From an uncultured Treponema sp. (lineage in GTDB: Bacteria > Spirochaetota > Spirochaetia > Treponematales > Treponemataceae): a stretch of 34,789 bases of DNA. Below the pieces are notes generated by a model, which saw only the letters and a program-made list of their open reading frames with translations, was not told where the DNA came from and did not search any database. Made by a program: the position numbers and the translations under genes. Shown piece after piece: positions 6,585-13,532 of the stretch. How positions within the stretch are numbered: the stretch's first letter is position 1; every line of letters starts with the position of its first letter. The stretch lies in contig NZ_CAMHSK010000032.1 in assembly GCF_946187725.1 (NCBI RefSeq), positions 1-34,789 of the forward strand. The letters run 5' to 3'.

Positions 6585-7544
6585 TTATTTAAGTGCCTCA
6601 AGGTTTGCACGCATGATTTCAATGTAGTCGGCGCCTTTTTTTGCCTGTTTGAGTGTGGTGGACTGCATGGAATCAAGCGTGATGATTTTGCTGTGAGTGT
6701 GGTGTGAACTAGAGACTACCGTTCTGGCAATTTTTTTGTCTGCGCTTTCTGTAACAAAGACAGAATTTGCCTCAAGCTCGTCAATTTTTCCTGCAAGGAA
6801 CGCGATTGTATCAAAACTTGCCTCAGTTTCCGCAGAACATCCTGGGAAAGCCGCATAGTATTTGATTCCGAATTCGTCGGCCAGATAGCGGAAAGGAAAG
6901 CGGTCACAGACAATAATTGTCTTTTCACCGAAAGCAGATGAATATTCGTTTTTAAGCGAAATGAGTTTCTGCATATAGCTCACAAGATTTGCCATATATA
7001 TAGAAGAATTTGATTCATCTTTTTCCATTAGAGAGCGGGCAATTTGATTTGAAGCGGCGATTGCGTTATTCAGTGAAAGCCAGACATGTTCGTCAAATTC
7101 TTCCTCTTCATCTTCTTCGCTGGAATCTTCCCCCTGCATGCCTTCAATAATTTCTTCCTGCTTGACGAATCCCTTTAAAACCTCCATGAGATTTATGACA
7201 ATCATGTCCTTGTTTGTGGCATTTTTTAGTGCGTCAGAAATCCATGCGTCTGATTCGCCTCCAACATAGATGAAAATATCGGCTGTGGAGATTTTAACGA
7301 TGTCCGCAGCTGAAGGCTGATATGAGTGCATGTCCACGCCGTCTTTTAAAAGTAAATCGACTGCAAATGAATCACTGCCAGCGACAAGATTTTTTGCCCA
7401 GTCATAAGACGGAAAAATTGTGGAAAGAACCGTGAATTTTGCTGAATTTGGAGACGCTTCTTGTACGGCCGCAGCTTTTTCACGGCATGAAGTGAAATTA
7501 AAAATCAACAAAATATTTACACAGATTAAAAACAATTTTTTCAT
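6585..7544 (-). CDS. znuA: Zinc/manganese-binding lipoprotein of the ABC transporter
   Basis: A 319-residue cluster A-I metal-binding protein. The ATG at 7544 is chosen because it gives a proper lipoprotein signal (lipobox FTSC, Cys20) and lies just after an AGGAAT site at the end of the upstream fur gene. Likely metal ligands are the His in DGVDMHSYQPS (His73), the His in DEHVWLSLNNA, a third His in the C-terminal half, and an acidic residue near SADKK. The loop before DEHVW is strongly acidic (SSEEDEEEEFDE), where ZnuA proteins often have a His-rich loop. It captures periplasmic metal for ZnuBC. Its start codon is two bases past the fur stop. Confidence 0.9.
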   Translation of the reverse strand: MKKLFLICVNILLIFNFTSCREKAAAVQEASPNSAKFTVLSTIFPSYDWAKNLVAGSDSFAVDLLLKDGVDMHSYQPSAADIVKISTADIFIYVGGESDAWISDALKNATNKDMIVINLMEVLKGFVKQEEIIEGMQGEDSSEEDEEEEFDEHVWLSLNNAIAASNQIARSLMEKDESNSSIYMANLVSYMQKLISLKNEYSSAFGEKTIIVCDRFPFRYLADEFGIKYYAAFPGCSAETEASFDTIAFLAGKIDELEANSVFVTESADKKIARTVVSSSHHTHSKIITLDSMQSTTLKQAKKGADYIEIMRANLEALK

Positions 7545-7546
7545 AT

Positions 7547-7942
7547 TTAATTCCTCGTTCCACATTCCTTGCAGGTTCCGTACAGCGTGGTTTCGCTTTT
7601 GCTGATTTCAAAACCGTCTGCCTCTTCAACTTCGCTCACAAGCCGCTCGGTTTGTTTGCTTTCGAGATGGAAGATTTTTCCGCATTTTGTGCAGGAAAGA
7701 TGAATGTGATTTTTGCATTCCGAATTGTCGAAAAATTGATAGAAAGACTCGTTGCTTCCGGCTTTTGTGATTCGCTTGATTTTCCGTTCGTTTTCAAGTT
7801 CGGCAAGATTTCTGTAAACTGAGCTTTTACTGATGTTCTTTCCGGCCAGAGAAAGTGCGATTTCTTTTGCGGAAAATGTCTTGTCAGGATTTTCTGTAAG
7901 AAAATTGAGCAAAGCGGTCCGCTGCTCCGTGTTATAAGTCAT
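7547..7942 (-). CDS. Fur-family metalloregulator, probably Zur
   Basis: A 131-residue Fur-type repressor. The ATG at 7942 has GGAG seven bases upstream; a longer reading from 8011 has no ribosome site and runs through the candidate operator. The winged-helix DNA-binding domain occupies residues about 5-75 (KTFSAKEIALSLAGKNISKS, then SVYRNLAELE). The dimerisation and metal domain follows with CKNHIHLSC and two structural-zinc CxxC pairs (CTKCGKIF; CKECGTRN). It is the first gene of the znuACB operon, so a zinc-responsive Zur role is the best guess. A Mn- or Fe-responsive Fur/Mur cannot be excluded from sequence alone. It probably represses its own operon. Confidence 0.88.
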   Translation of the reverse strand: MTYNTEQRTALLNFLTENPDKTFSAKEIALSLAGKNISKSSVYRNLAELENERKIKRITKAGSNESFYQFFDNSECKNHIHLSCTKCGKIFHLESKQTERLVSEVEEADGFEISKSETTLYGTCKECGTRN

Positions 7943-7963
7943 AAATCTCCAAAATTGCGACTG

Positions 7964-7984
7964 ATTCTCAAATTGTACGAGAAT
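7964..7984. promoter_or_regulatory. Candidate Fur/Zur operator upstream of fur-znuACB
   Basis: A perfect dyad, ATTCTC-N9-GAGAAT, spans 21 bp and starts 22 bp upstream of the fur start codon. Its length and position fit an autoregulatory Fur-family box. It does not match the Escherichia coli Zur consensus, so the assignment is positional. Confidence 0.4.
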
Positions 7985-8033
7985 TAAATCAAATTCCGCG
8001 ATTTTATGCAAGAGGGGAGTTTTGAATATCGGC

Positions 8034-8849
8034 CTATGCGAAAAGTAGTACGGCTAGGCCTGCTAGTTCGGATATTTGGACGAACCAGCCTGCGGTGTCA
8101 CCGGTGATTCCGCCGAAATTTTGTTTTGTAAGGAGATAATAGAAAAGAAACGCTGCCAGTGATGAAAAAAGCGGGAGAATGCCGTTGCGGCCGCAGAAAA
8201 AAATCAGGGTGATTGAAATGATAAAAATCATAATCTCGCAGAAAAGAGCCGTGAACAATTTCGCAGTGGATGTTGAGAAAGTGTGCACGAGGCCGGAATC
8301 TTTGGCGATTGGGAATGTGGCGACCGCAAGAGCACTGAAAAATCTTGAAAACAAAAAGACACTTAAAATAGGAAGCAAAAATCTGAAATCCATGTGAAAG
8401 TTCAAAAATCGTGTGCATAGTTCAAGTGAAATGATATAAAACGACAGAAAATAAATTACGCAGCCCAGCACCGCAAATGCTCCTGAGTGACTGTCTTTTA
8501 AAATCTCAAGTTTCTTTTCGCGAGAGGCATGGCTTGCAAGTGCGTCGCAGGTGTCCATAAAACCGTCGATGTGAATTCCGCCAGAGATGAGAATTGGAAT
8601 TAGTGTTAAACCGAGTGCAAGAATGTGCGGCGAAAGGTTTTTTCCAAAAACAGCGAAAAGCCGCCATCCCCAAAAAAGCCATATTGCACAAAAAAAGGCG
8701 ATTAAAGCGCCCACGAAAGGGAAAGCGCACATCATGTAACGCATGTTTTTTTGATTCCATTCAATTCGGGGCATTGGTACGGCAGAGAACATGGAAAACG
8801 CAATTATAATGGAAGAAAATAGACTTTTTATTGAAAAACCGCAGCTCAT
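8034..8849 (-). CDS. cobS: Adenosylcobinamide-GDP ribazoletransferase (cobalamin synthase)
   Basis: A 271-residue membrane enzyme that joins the lower ligand nucleoside to adenosylcobinamide-GDP in the last steps of cobalamin assembly. The hallmark is GGIHIDGFMDTCDALASH with the two metal-binding acidic motifs, followed by EKKLEILKDSHSGAFAVLG. About six hydrophobic segments surround it, and a C-terminal GGITGDTAGW-type loop is present. No other cobalamin gene lies in the window, so this may be a salvage function. The ATG at 8849 is seven bases after the -10 of its promoter, which suggests a leaderless transcript. It is divergent from the DUF2971 gene. Confidence 0.9.
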   Translation of the reverse strand: MSCGFSIKSLFSSIIIAFSMFSAVPMPRIEWNQKNMRYMMCAFPFVGALIAFFCAIWLFWGWRLFAVFGKNLSPHILALGLTLIPILISGGIHIDGFMDTCDALASHASREKKLEILKDSHSGAFAVLGCVIYFLSFYIISLELCTRFLNFHMDFRFLLPILSVFLFSRFFSALAVATFPIAKDSGLVHTFSTSTAKLFTALFCEIMIFIISITLIFFCGRNGILPLFSSLAAFLFYYLLTKQNFGGITGDTAGWFVQISELAGLAVLLFA

Positions 8850-8855
8850 AGCAAC

Positions 8856-8884
8856 ATGATAGCACGGAATTTGACAACAGACAA
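8856..8884 (-). promoter_or_regulatory. Promoter of cobS with leaderless geometry
   Basis: On the minus strand TTGTCT (8879-8884) and TATCAT (8856-8861) are 17 bp apart, and the start codon begins six bases after the -10. It overlaps the divergent promoter at 8871-8899. Confidence 0.5.
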
Positions 8885-8899
8885 TTTCTCAAATAATAT
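8871..8899 (+). promoter_or_regulatory. Strong sigma-70-type promoter for the DUF2971 operon
   Basis: A perfect TTGACA (8871-8876) and TAATAT (8894-8899) have an ideal 17-bp spacer. The ATG is 21 bp downstream of the -10, with an AAGGA ribosome site between. Confidence 0.75.
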
Positions 8900-8920
8900 C
8901 TTTAAAAGAAGGATTTTGCC

Positions 8921-9751
8921 ATGCCGGTTTCTAGTGAAAAATCTCGCATAAGTCTCTATCATTACACGGATTTCAATGCAATGCGTGGAATCATTTCGAA
9001 CGGCGAAATTTGGCTTTGGAATCTCCGGCGAATGAACGACAGCCAGGAAATGCAATATTTCATCAAAGAGCTTAAATCTGCCGTTAAAAAAAGAATTTCC
9101 CCTGATTATTACGCACGCCTTGAAGGTCTTTTTATCGAAAATTTGCGTGATTTTGACAAGCTTTCAAGTTATGCGAGTTGCTTCAGCGAATATTGTGATG
9201 ATGCCGCGCAATGGGCACGATACGCCAAAAATGGAATGGGGGTGAGCATTGCTTTTGACAAGGCTCTTCTTGAAAAAATCGGGGAAGCAGGCCATGCACC
9301 GCTCTACAAAGTGAATTATTCTGAAAATTGCGATGCCCTTGAAATCGTGTCGGAACTTTCAACGCTGATTCTTTCTGATGTCAAAAATGATTCCCCTGAA
9401 TGTCGCCAGCTTTTCAATCGCCTTGTTACAAGTTCGCCTCTTTTTAAGCATCCGTCTTTTATAAGCGAACGCGAATATCGTCTGGTTTCTCTGCCTTATG
9501 ATGTCAGCAAATATCTTGGGGAACCACACTTTTTTGTCGAAGAAACGAATATCAAAAAATATTACATTTTGAAGCTCCGTGATGTATGCAAAAACCTATC
9601 AATTCCTTATCATGAATTGTTCACGGAAATCAGAATCGGGCCTGAAGCACGGGTTACAAAAGATGTGCTTTCAGATTATTTCGCATCGACCGGAATGGAA
9701 GAACTTTGTGAAAAAATCAGGCTCTCTGAATGTCCGCTCAGGAGGTTTTAA
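8921..9751 (+). CDS. DUF2971-family protein
   Basis: A 276-residue soluble protein with the DUF2971 pattern: an N-terminal LYHYTDFNAMRGIISNGEIW, then WNLRRMNDSQEM, and a central CFSEYCDDAAQWARYAKNGM followed by GVSIAFDK. The biochemical function of DUF2971 is not established. Its conserved H-Y-T, I-x-x-G and W residues loosely recall ADP-ribosyltransferase-like folds, which is speculation. The ATG at 8921 has AAGGA spaced at about nine bases. The stop at 9749-9751 overlaps the ribosome site of the thioesterase gene, which starts one base later, so the two are translationally coupled. It is transcribed from a strong promoter divergent to cobS. Confidence 0.8.
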   Translation: MPVSSEKSRISLYHYTDFNAMRGIISNGEIWLWNLRRMNDSQEMQYFIKELKSAVKKRISPDYYARLEGLFIENLRDFDKLSSYASCFSEYCDDAAQWARYAKNGMGVSIAFDKALLEKIGEAGHAPLYKVNYSENCDALEIVSELSTLILSDVKNDSPECRQLFNRLVTSSPLFKHPSFISEREYRLVSLPYDVSKYLGEPHFFVEETNIKKYYILKLRDVCKNLSIPYHELFTEIRIGPEARVTKDVLSDYFASTGMEELCEKIRLSECPLRRF

Positions 9752-9752
9752 A

Positions 9753-10169
9753 ATGGAAATTAAAACATACACTCACTATGTTCAATATTATGAAACTGAC
9801 AAAATGGGAATCACACATCATTCGAACTACATCCGCTGGATGGAAGAGGCGAGGGTTGATTTTCTGAGGCAAATCGGTTGGGATTACGCAAGACTTGAAT
9901 CTGAAGGGATAATCTCTCCGGTGGTCAGCGTGGGCTGCAAATATAAACATTCAACGACCTTTGCGGACACCGTTTCTATCGAAGTTTCAATCGCCGAATA
10001 TTCCGGCATCAAATTCAAAATCAATTACACAATGAAAAACGAAAAAGGCGAAACTGTCTGCGAGGCTTTCAGCGAACATTGCTTCGTCAACGGCAGCGGC
10101 AGAATCGTTCAAATCAAAAAGGATTACCCGGAATTTCATGAAGTCTTAAAATCTTTGTCTGAAAATTAA
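9753..10169 (+). CDS. Hotdog-fold acyl-CoA thioesterase (YbgC/4-hydroxybenzoyl-CoA thioesterase type)
   Basis: A 138-residue single-domain thioesterase that hydrolyses acyl-CoA or related thioesters in the cytoplasm. The catalytic signature is YYETDKMGITHHSNYIRWME with the conserved Asp and the long hotdog helix, followed by EARVDFLRQIGWDY. The ATG at 9753 lies eight bases after GGAGG (9741-9745), which sits in the last codons of the DUF2971 gene. A longer in-frame reading from 9579 overlaps that gene and is rejected. The physiological substrate cannot be read from the sequence. A promoter-like TATAAT for the next gene follows at 10195. Confidence 0.88.
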   Translation: MEIKTYTHYVQYYETDKMGITHHSNYIRWMEEARVDFLRQIGWDYARLESEGIISPVVSVGCKYKHSTTFADTVSIEVSIAEYSGIKFKINYTMKNEKGETVCEAFSEHCFVNGSGRIVQIKKDYPEFHEVLKSLSEN

Positions 10170-10221
10170 ATTTTCAAATTCCATTCAAAAGTGCTATAAT
10201 CGAAGAAAAAGGAGGCGTAAA

Positions 10222-11793
10222 ATGAAAAAACGCACCGATGGACTGCTTTTCAAATTTGCGTTGATTTTTTCTATATTCACGGCTTTTGCGCTTCTCTCCA
10301 GTGGGCTGGCAACTTATTTTAGTCAGATGAAGTCTTATAAAGCTCAGTGCCTGTACACGGTAAAAAAAATCGGTGATTACCTTGAGCATCTGATTCAGGA
10401 GTCCGGCGAAGACTTCATAAAATATCAGGAATATTACATGAAGCATTTTGCTGAAGCCGATATTCCTTACAATTTTACCGAATATCTCACGGCACAGCGT
10501 GAATATGAACGGCTTCTTGCACAAACCCAAAGTCCAGATGATGGCGAAAATCATACAGGCTTCAACTCTCTTTCAGAAGAGGTTCGGATGGCCTACTTTG
10601 TTTACATTCACGAATACTGGCTTCTGACTTTTGAAAATGCGAGAAAAGCCTTCAGTCTTCCTTATACATATTATCTGGTTCCAAAAGAAAATATTTACAA
10701 CATGGTCTACATGATTGACGGTGAGCGTTCCCACAAAGGCTTTGACGGCAAAAAAGCAATGGAGGGCAAATACCTCTATCTTGGCGATGAATATCACGAT
10801 GACTATGACAAATACCGTGTTCAATGGGATACCTGGTTCACCGGCCAAAAACAGAACAGTTTTCAAGTCTGGAATAATGATTGGGGGCACACTTACGCAT
10901 TTTACACACCGCTTATCATAAATGGTCAAAAACTTGGTCTTATCGGTACGGAAATTGAAGTCAAAGATGTCAACAAGGCAATTCTTCAAAACACTTTCGT
11001 TCAGACGAGCGCTGTCGGTATTGTTCTTGTTGTCTGTATCGGGCTGATGCTGTTTTTCATAAATACCCGTTACATTAAAAAAATCATTCGCCTTGAAGCG
11101 AATTTGCAGCAATACACACGAGAAAAGAATCCTGATATTGCAAGTAAAATCGAAGCAGAAACCAGCGGCAAAAACGAAATTTCTTCCCTTTACCGCCAGT
11201 CTGCACATTTGATTCTCGAAATCGAAAATTACATCAAAAATCTTTTCGCCACGGCACAAAAACTCAAAATTACGCAGGAACAGGCCGAAAAGATGGATGT
11301 TTTGGCCAACCGCGACCCGCTCACTGGAATCCGTAACAAAAACGCCTATGACAGCGAAGTTCGCAATATCGAATGGAAAATGCAGGACGGTTTCAAGGAA
11401 TTCGGAATCGTCATGATTGACCTCAATTTCCTCAAAAAAATCAACGACACTTTCGGTCATGAACAGGGAAATGTCACAATCAAAAAGCTCAGCGCAATTA
11501 CCTGTAAAATTTTCAAAAATTCGCCGGTCTTCAGAATTGGCGGCGATGAATTTGTCGTAATTATCGAAGGCGAAGACTTCAAAAACATCGAAATGCGTGT
11601 GCTCGATTTCAACATGCGGATTGACGGCCTTTCACGCAATGAAGACCTTGAACCGTGGGAGCGGGTTTCTGCGGCACTCGGCTATGCGCTCTATGACCGC
11701 GAAGTTGACTCTAATGTTTTGAATGTTTTCCGCCGTGCCGACAAAGCAATGTATGCCCGCAAAAAAGAAATGAAAGCTGTCCGTGAAGATTAG
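10222..11793 (+). CDS. Membrane-anchored GGDEF diguanylate cyclase
   Basis: A 523-residue sensor cyclase predicted to make cyclic di-GMP. Transmembrane segment 1 is at residues about 11-31, and an extracytoplasmic sensor region of about 220 residues follows. Transmembrane segment 2 is near 256-277. A coiled-coil linker leads into the GGDEF domain at 365-520. The active site is RIGGDEF with GGDEF at residues 440-444, and MIDLNFLKKINDTFGHEQGN carries the metal and substrate motif, so it should be active. The position of the inhibitory RxxD I-site reads FKNS, so product inhibition is probably absent. The ATG has AAGGAGG upstream, and a perfect TATAAT lies at 10195-10200 with a weak -35. Its stop overlaps the convergent permease stop by four bases. 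Confidence 0.92.
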   Translation: MKKRTDGLLFKFALIFSIFTAFALLSSGLATYFSQMKSYKAQCLYTVKKIGDYLEHLIQESGEDFIKYQEYYMKHFAEADIPYNFTEYLTAQREYERLLAQTQSPDDGENHTGFNSLSEEVRMAYFVYIHEYWLLTFENARKAFSLPYTYYLVPKENIYNMVYMIDGERSHKGFDGKKAMEGKYLYLGDEYHDDYDKYRVQWDTWFTGQKQNSFQVWNNDWGHTYAFYTPLIINGQKLGLIGTEIEVKDVNKAILQNTFVQTSAVGIVLVVCIGLMLFFINTRYIKKIIRLEANLQQYTREKNPDIASKIEAETSGKNEISSLYRQSAHLILEIENYIKNLFATAQKLKITQEQAEKMDVLANRDPLTGIRNKNAYDSEVRNIEWKMQDGFKEFGIVMIDLNFLKKINDTFGHEQGNVTIKKLSAITCKIFKNSPVFRIGGDEFVVIIEGEDFKNIEMRVLDFNMRIDGLSRNEDLEPWERVSAALGYALYDREVDSNVLNVFRRADKAMYARKKEMKAVRED

Positions 11794-12560
11794 CCGTTTT
11801 TTAAATTTGGGGCACAGCATTTTGCCACTACAACAGGAATTTCGCTCAAAAAGAGCACCAGCAGAATCATAATCAAAGCCCAGGCATAAATCTCTTCATA
11901 TTCATTAAAATATGTGCTCGAATAGACCGCTTTTCCAAGGGAATTTCTGGTCTGAACAAGATACTCTGTTGTGATTACGATTTTTATTCCCATTCCGACC
12001 GCATTTACATAAGCCTGTTTCAGATAACCTGCCATCAGCGGAATGTAAACTTTGAACAGAATTTGCAGTGAAAAACTTCCGTTTAAGCGGTAGACATCAA
12101 TAAGTTCTCGGTCAATCCGTCGGCATCCTTCGCAAGTTGCTTCACTGATTAAAGGAACAAGAACGATGCTTGCCGCAATCACCGGAACCTTGCTGTAATC
12201 CGCAAGCACCATGATAATGACAACCAGAACGATAATCGGAATCGAGCGCAGCATAATCATCAGTGGTTTGAGAAGGTTTCGTACAAAAATGCACAAGCCT
12301 TCTGCCATTCCAATCACAACCGCAATAATTGTAGAAAAAAACAAAGAAATGAACAGATGGAAGAGGGTTGTTTTAATAAGAAAATAGGTGCGTTCGCTTG
12401 CAAGAAGACGGAAAAATGTTCTTAAAATTTTAATTACGCTCGGAAAAACCAGGGAATCGCCCTTAGCCTTTCCGAGCAGCTGAAGAATCAGCCCAATCAG
12501 GATAATTCCGAGACAAAATGTGAGTGAATTTGCTAGCCTGCCAGGCTTTTTATTCTCCAT
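11790..12560 (-). CDS. ABC transporter permease, NitT/TauT (SsuC-like) type
   Basis: A 256-residue inner-membrane permease with about six hydrophobic segments. The EAA-type cytoplasmic loop is ELIDVYRLNGSFSLQILFKV, followed by YIPLMAGYLKQA, as in the SsuC/TauC family. The ATG at 12560 is chosen; it overlaps the end of the binding-protein gene by 11 bp, consistent with coupling. A TTG at 12593 is the alternative. The substrate class (sulfonate, nitrate, thiamine precursor or other small anion) cannot be decided. No ATPase gene lies beside it, which is unusual for this family: the next gene downstream is on the other strand. Confidence 0.85.
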   Translation of the reverse strand: MENKKPGRLANSLTFCLGIILIGLILQLLGKAKGDSLVFPSVIKILRTFFRLLASERTYFLIKTTLFHLFISLFFSTIIAVVIGMAEGLCIFVRNLLKPLMIMLRSIPIIVLVVIIMVLADYSKVPVIAASIVLVPLISEATCEGCRRIDRELIDVYRLNGSFSLQILFKVYIPLMAGYLKQAYVNAVGMGIKIVITTEYLVQTRNSLGKAVYSSTYFNEYEEIYAWALIMILLVLFLSEIPVVVAKCCAPNLKNG

Positions 12561-13464
12561 AGTAAAAATTGTCAGCTGGGATTGCTCCGCCAAACTGCTT
12601 CAAGTCAATTTGAGCTGTAGTTTCGACCTGTTTTTTGGCTTCACTGGCACTTACGAATCTGATTGCACAGTTTGGAATGGCACTCTGTGCAAGTTTCGCG
12701 TTCGGCATGATTTCAAGCAATTCAGCAGCTTTTGCGACAGAAGGAATGTCATCCGTGCACTTTTTGCATGATTCTTCTGCGGCCTTGAGGAAGTCTTTTA
12801 CAACTTCGGCATGATTTTGAGCTGTTTCGGCCTTTACAAAAAGTCCTGCCTGTGCGTAACCATCGAATCCAGATGCCTTTTTATACAAGTCATTCACCGG
12901 GTATGCGATGATTTTTTGGTTCTTCATTTTGGCAGCTGAAAGAAGTGGTTCTGCGGTTAAAACGATTGCATTTGAATCTGAAAGCAGAAGATTTTGCGTT
13001 GCCGCCGCACTTCCTAAATAATTAACGCTTTTTGCAGAAATCTTGTTTGACTGGAGAGCGGCGAGTGCTACAGACGCGTTGATTGTGTTTTCGCCGAACA
13101 GCGTAATCTCATTCTTTTTGATGTCTTTAATCTTGAAATTCTTTTTTTGAGATGCAAAATACAAATTTCCCCATGTGAGAACTGCCGCCAGCTTGTACTT
13201 CGATTTGCCCATTTTGTAAAGTTTTGCGCCCGCATTGACCGGTGCAACGATAAAATCAGATTTTGCGTTTGCAAATTCAGCGGCAATAGTTTCTGCGGCG
13301 ATATATGTGTAGTTTTCAGGCTTTTTTTCTGCCAGAGTGGCAAGTGCGAGAGCTGGGGAGCCGTTTGGTGAAGAAACTTTGATTTCGTAAGAATCTGCAT
13401 CCTGAGCGGAAACAGAAGAAAGAGCTATAAAAGCAGAGAGTATGATTGATGTAATTTTTTTCAT
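12550..13464 (-). CDS. ABC transporter substrate-binding protein, NitT/TauT type
   Basis: A 304-residue periplasmic binding protein. A typical Sec signal (MKKITSIILSAFIALSSVSA) ends near residue 20 and has no lipobox. The ATG at 13464 is chosen because it opens the signal; an upstream reading to 13620 is low-complexity and lies across the promoter. The body has the NMT1/TauA-like layout: GSPALALATLAEKKPENYT, a FIVAPVNAGAKLY loop, then LLSDSNAIVLTAEPLLSAAK. It delivers an unknown ligand to the permease encoded by the overlapping downstream gene. A promoter is visible at 13474-13503. No strong Shine-Dalgarno sequence is seen. Confidence 0.85.
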   Translation of the reverse strand: MKKITSIILSAFIALSSVSAQDADSYEIKVSSPNGSPALALATLAEKKPENYTYIAAETIAAEFANAKSDFIVAPVNAGAKLYKMGKSKYKLAAVLTWGNLYFASQKKNFKIKDIKKNEITLFGENTINASVALAALQSNKISAKSVNYLGSAAATQNLLLSDSNAIVLTAEPLLSAAKMKNQKIIAYPVNDLYKKASGFDGYAQAGLFVKAETAQNHAEVVKDFLKAAEESCKKCTDDIPSVAKAAELLEIMPNAKLAQSAIPNCAIRFVSASEAKKQVETTAQIDLKQFGGAIPADNFYYGE

Positions 13465-13473
13465 AATGAGAAA

Positions 13474-13503
13474 ATCATACTCCCTATGAGATTTGCGGGT
13501 CAA
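13474..13503 (-). promoter_or_regulatory. Promoter of the NitT/TauT-type transporter operon
   Basis: On the minus strand TTGACC (13498-13503) and TATGAT (13474-13479) are separated by 18 bp, with the start codon 10 bp further on. The leader is therefore short. Confidence 0.55.
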
Positions 13504-13532
13504 GAGAAAAAAATGTTGAAAAGGATGCGGTT

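Noticed and set aside
9579..9752. N-terminal extension of the thioesterase
   Set aside because: It overlaps the DUF2971 gene in another frame. The ATG at 9753 has an ideal ribosome site and gives the usual family length.
10573..11460. Long minus-strand open frame of 295 residues
   Set aside because: It is antisense to the diguanylate cyclase, has no recognisable domain, and its low-complexity Phe/Val-rich content mirrors the sense codons.
12561..12593. TTG start for the permease
   Set aside because: It would lengthen the overlap with the binding-protein gene to 44 bp and has no ribosome site. The ATG at 12560 fits better, though this is not decisive.
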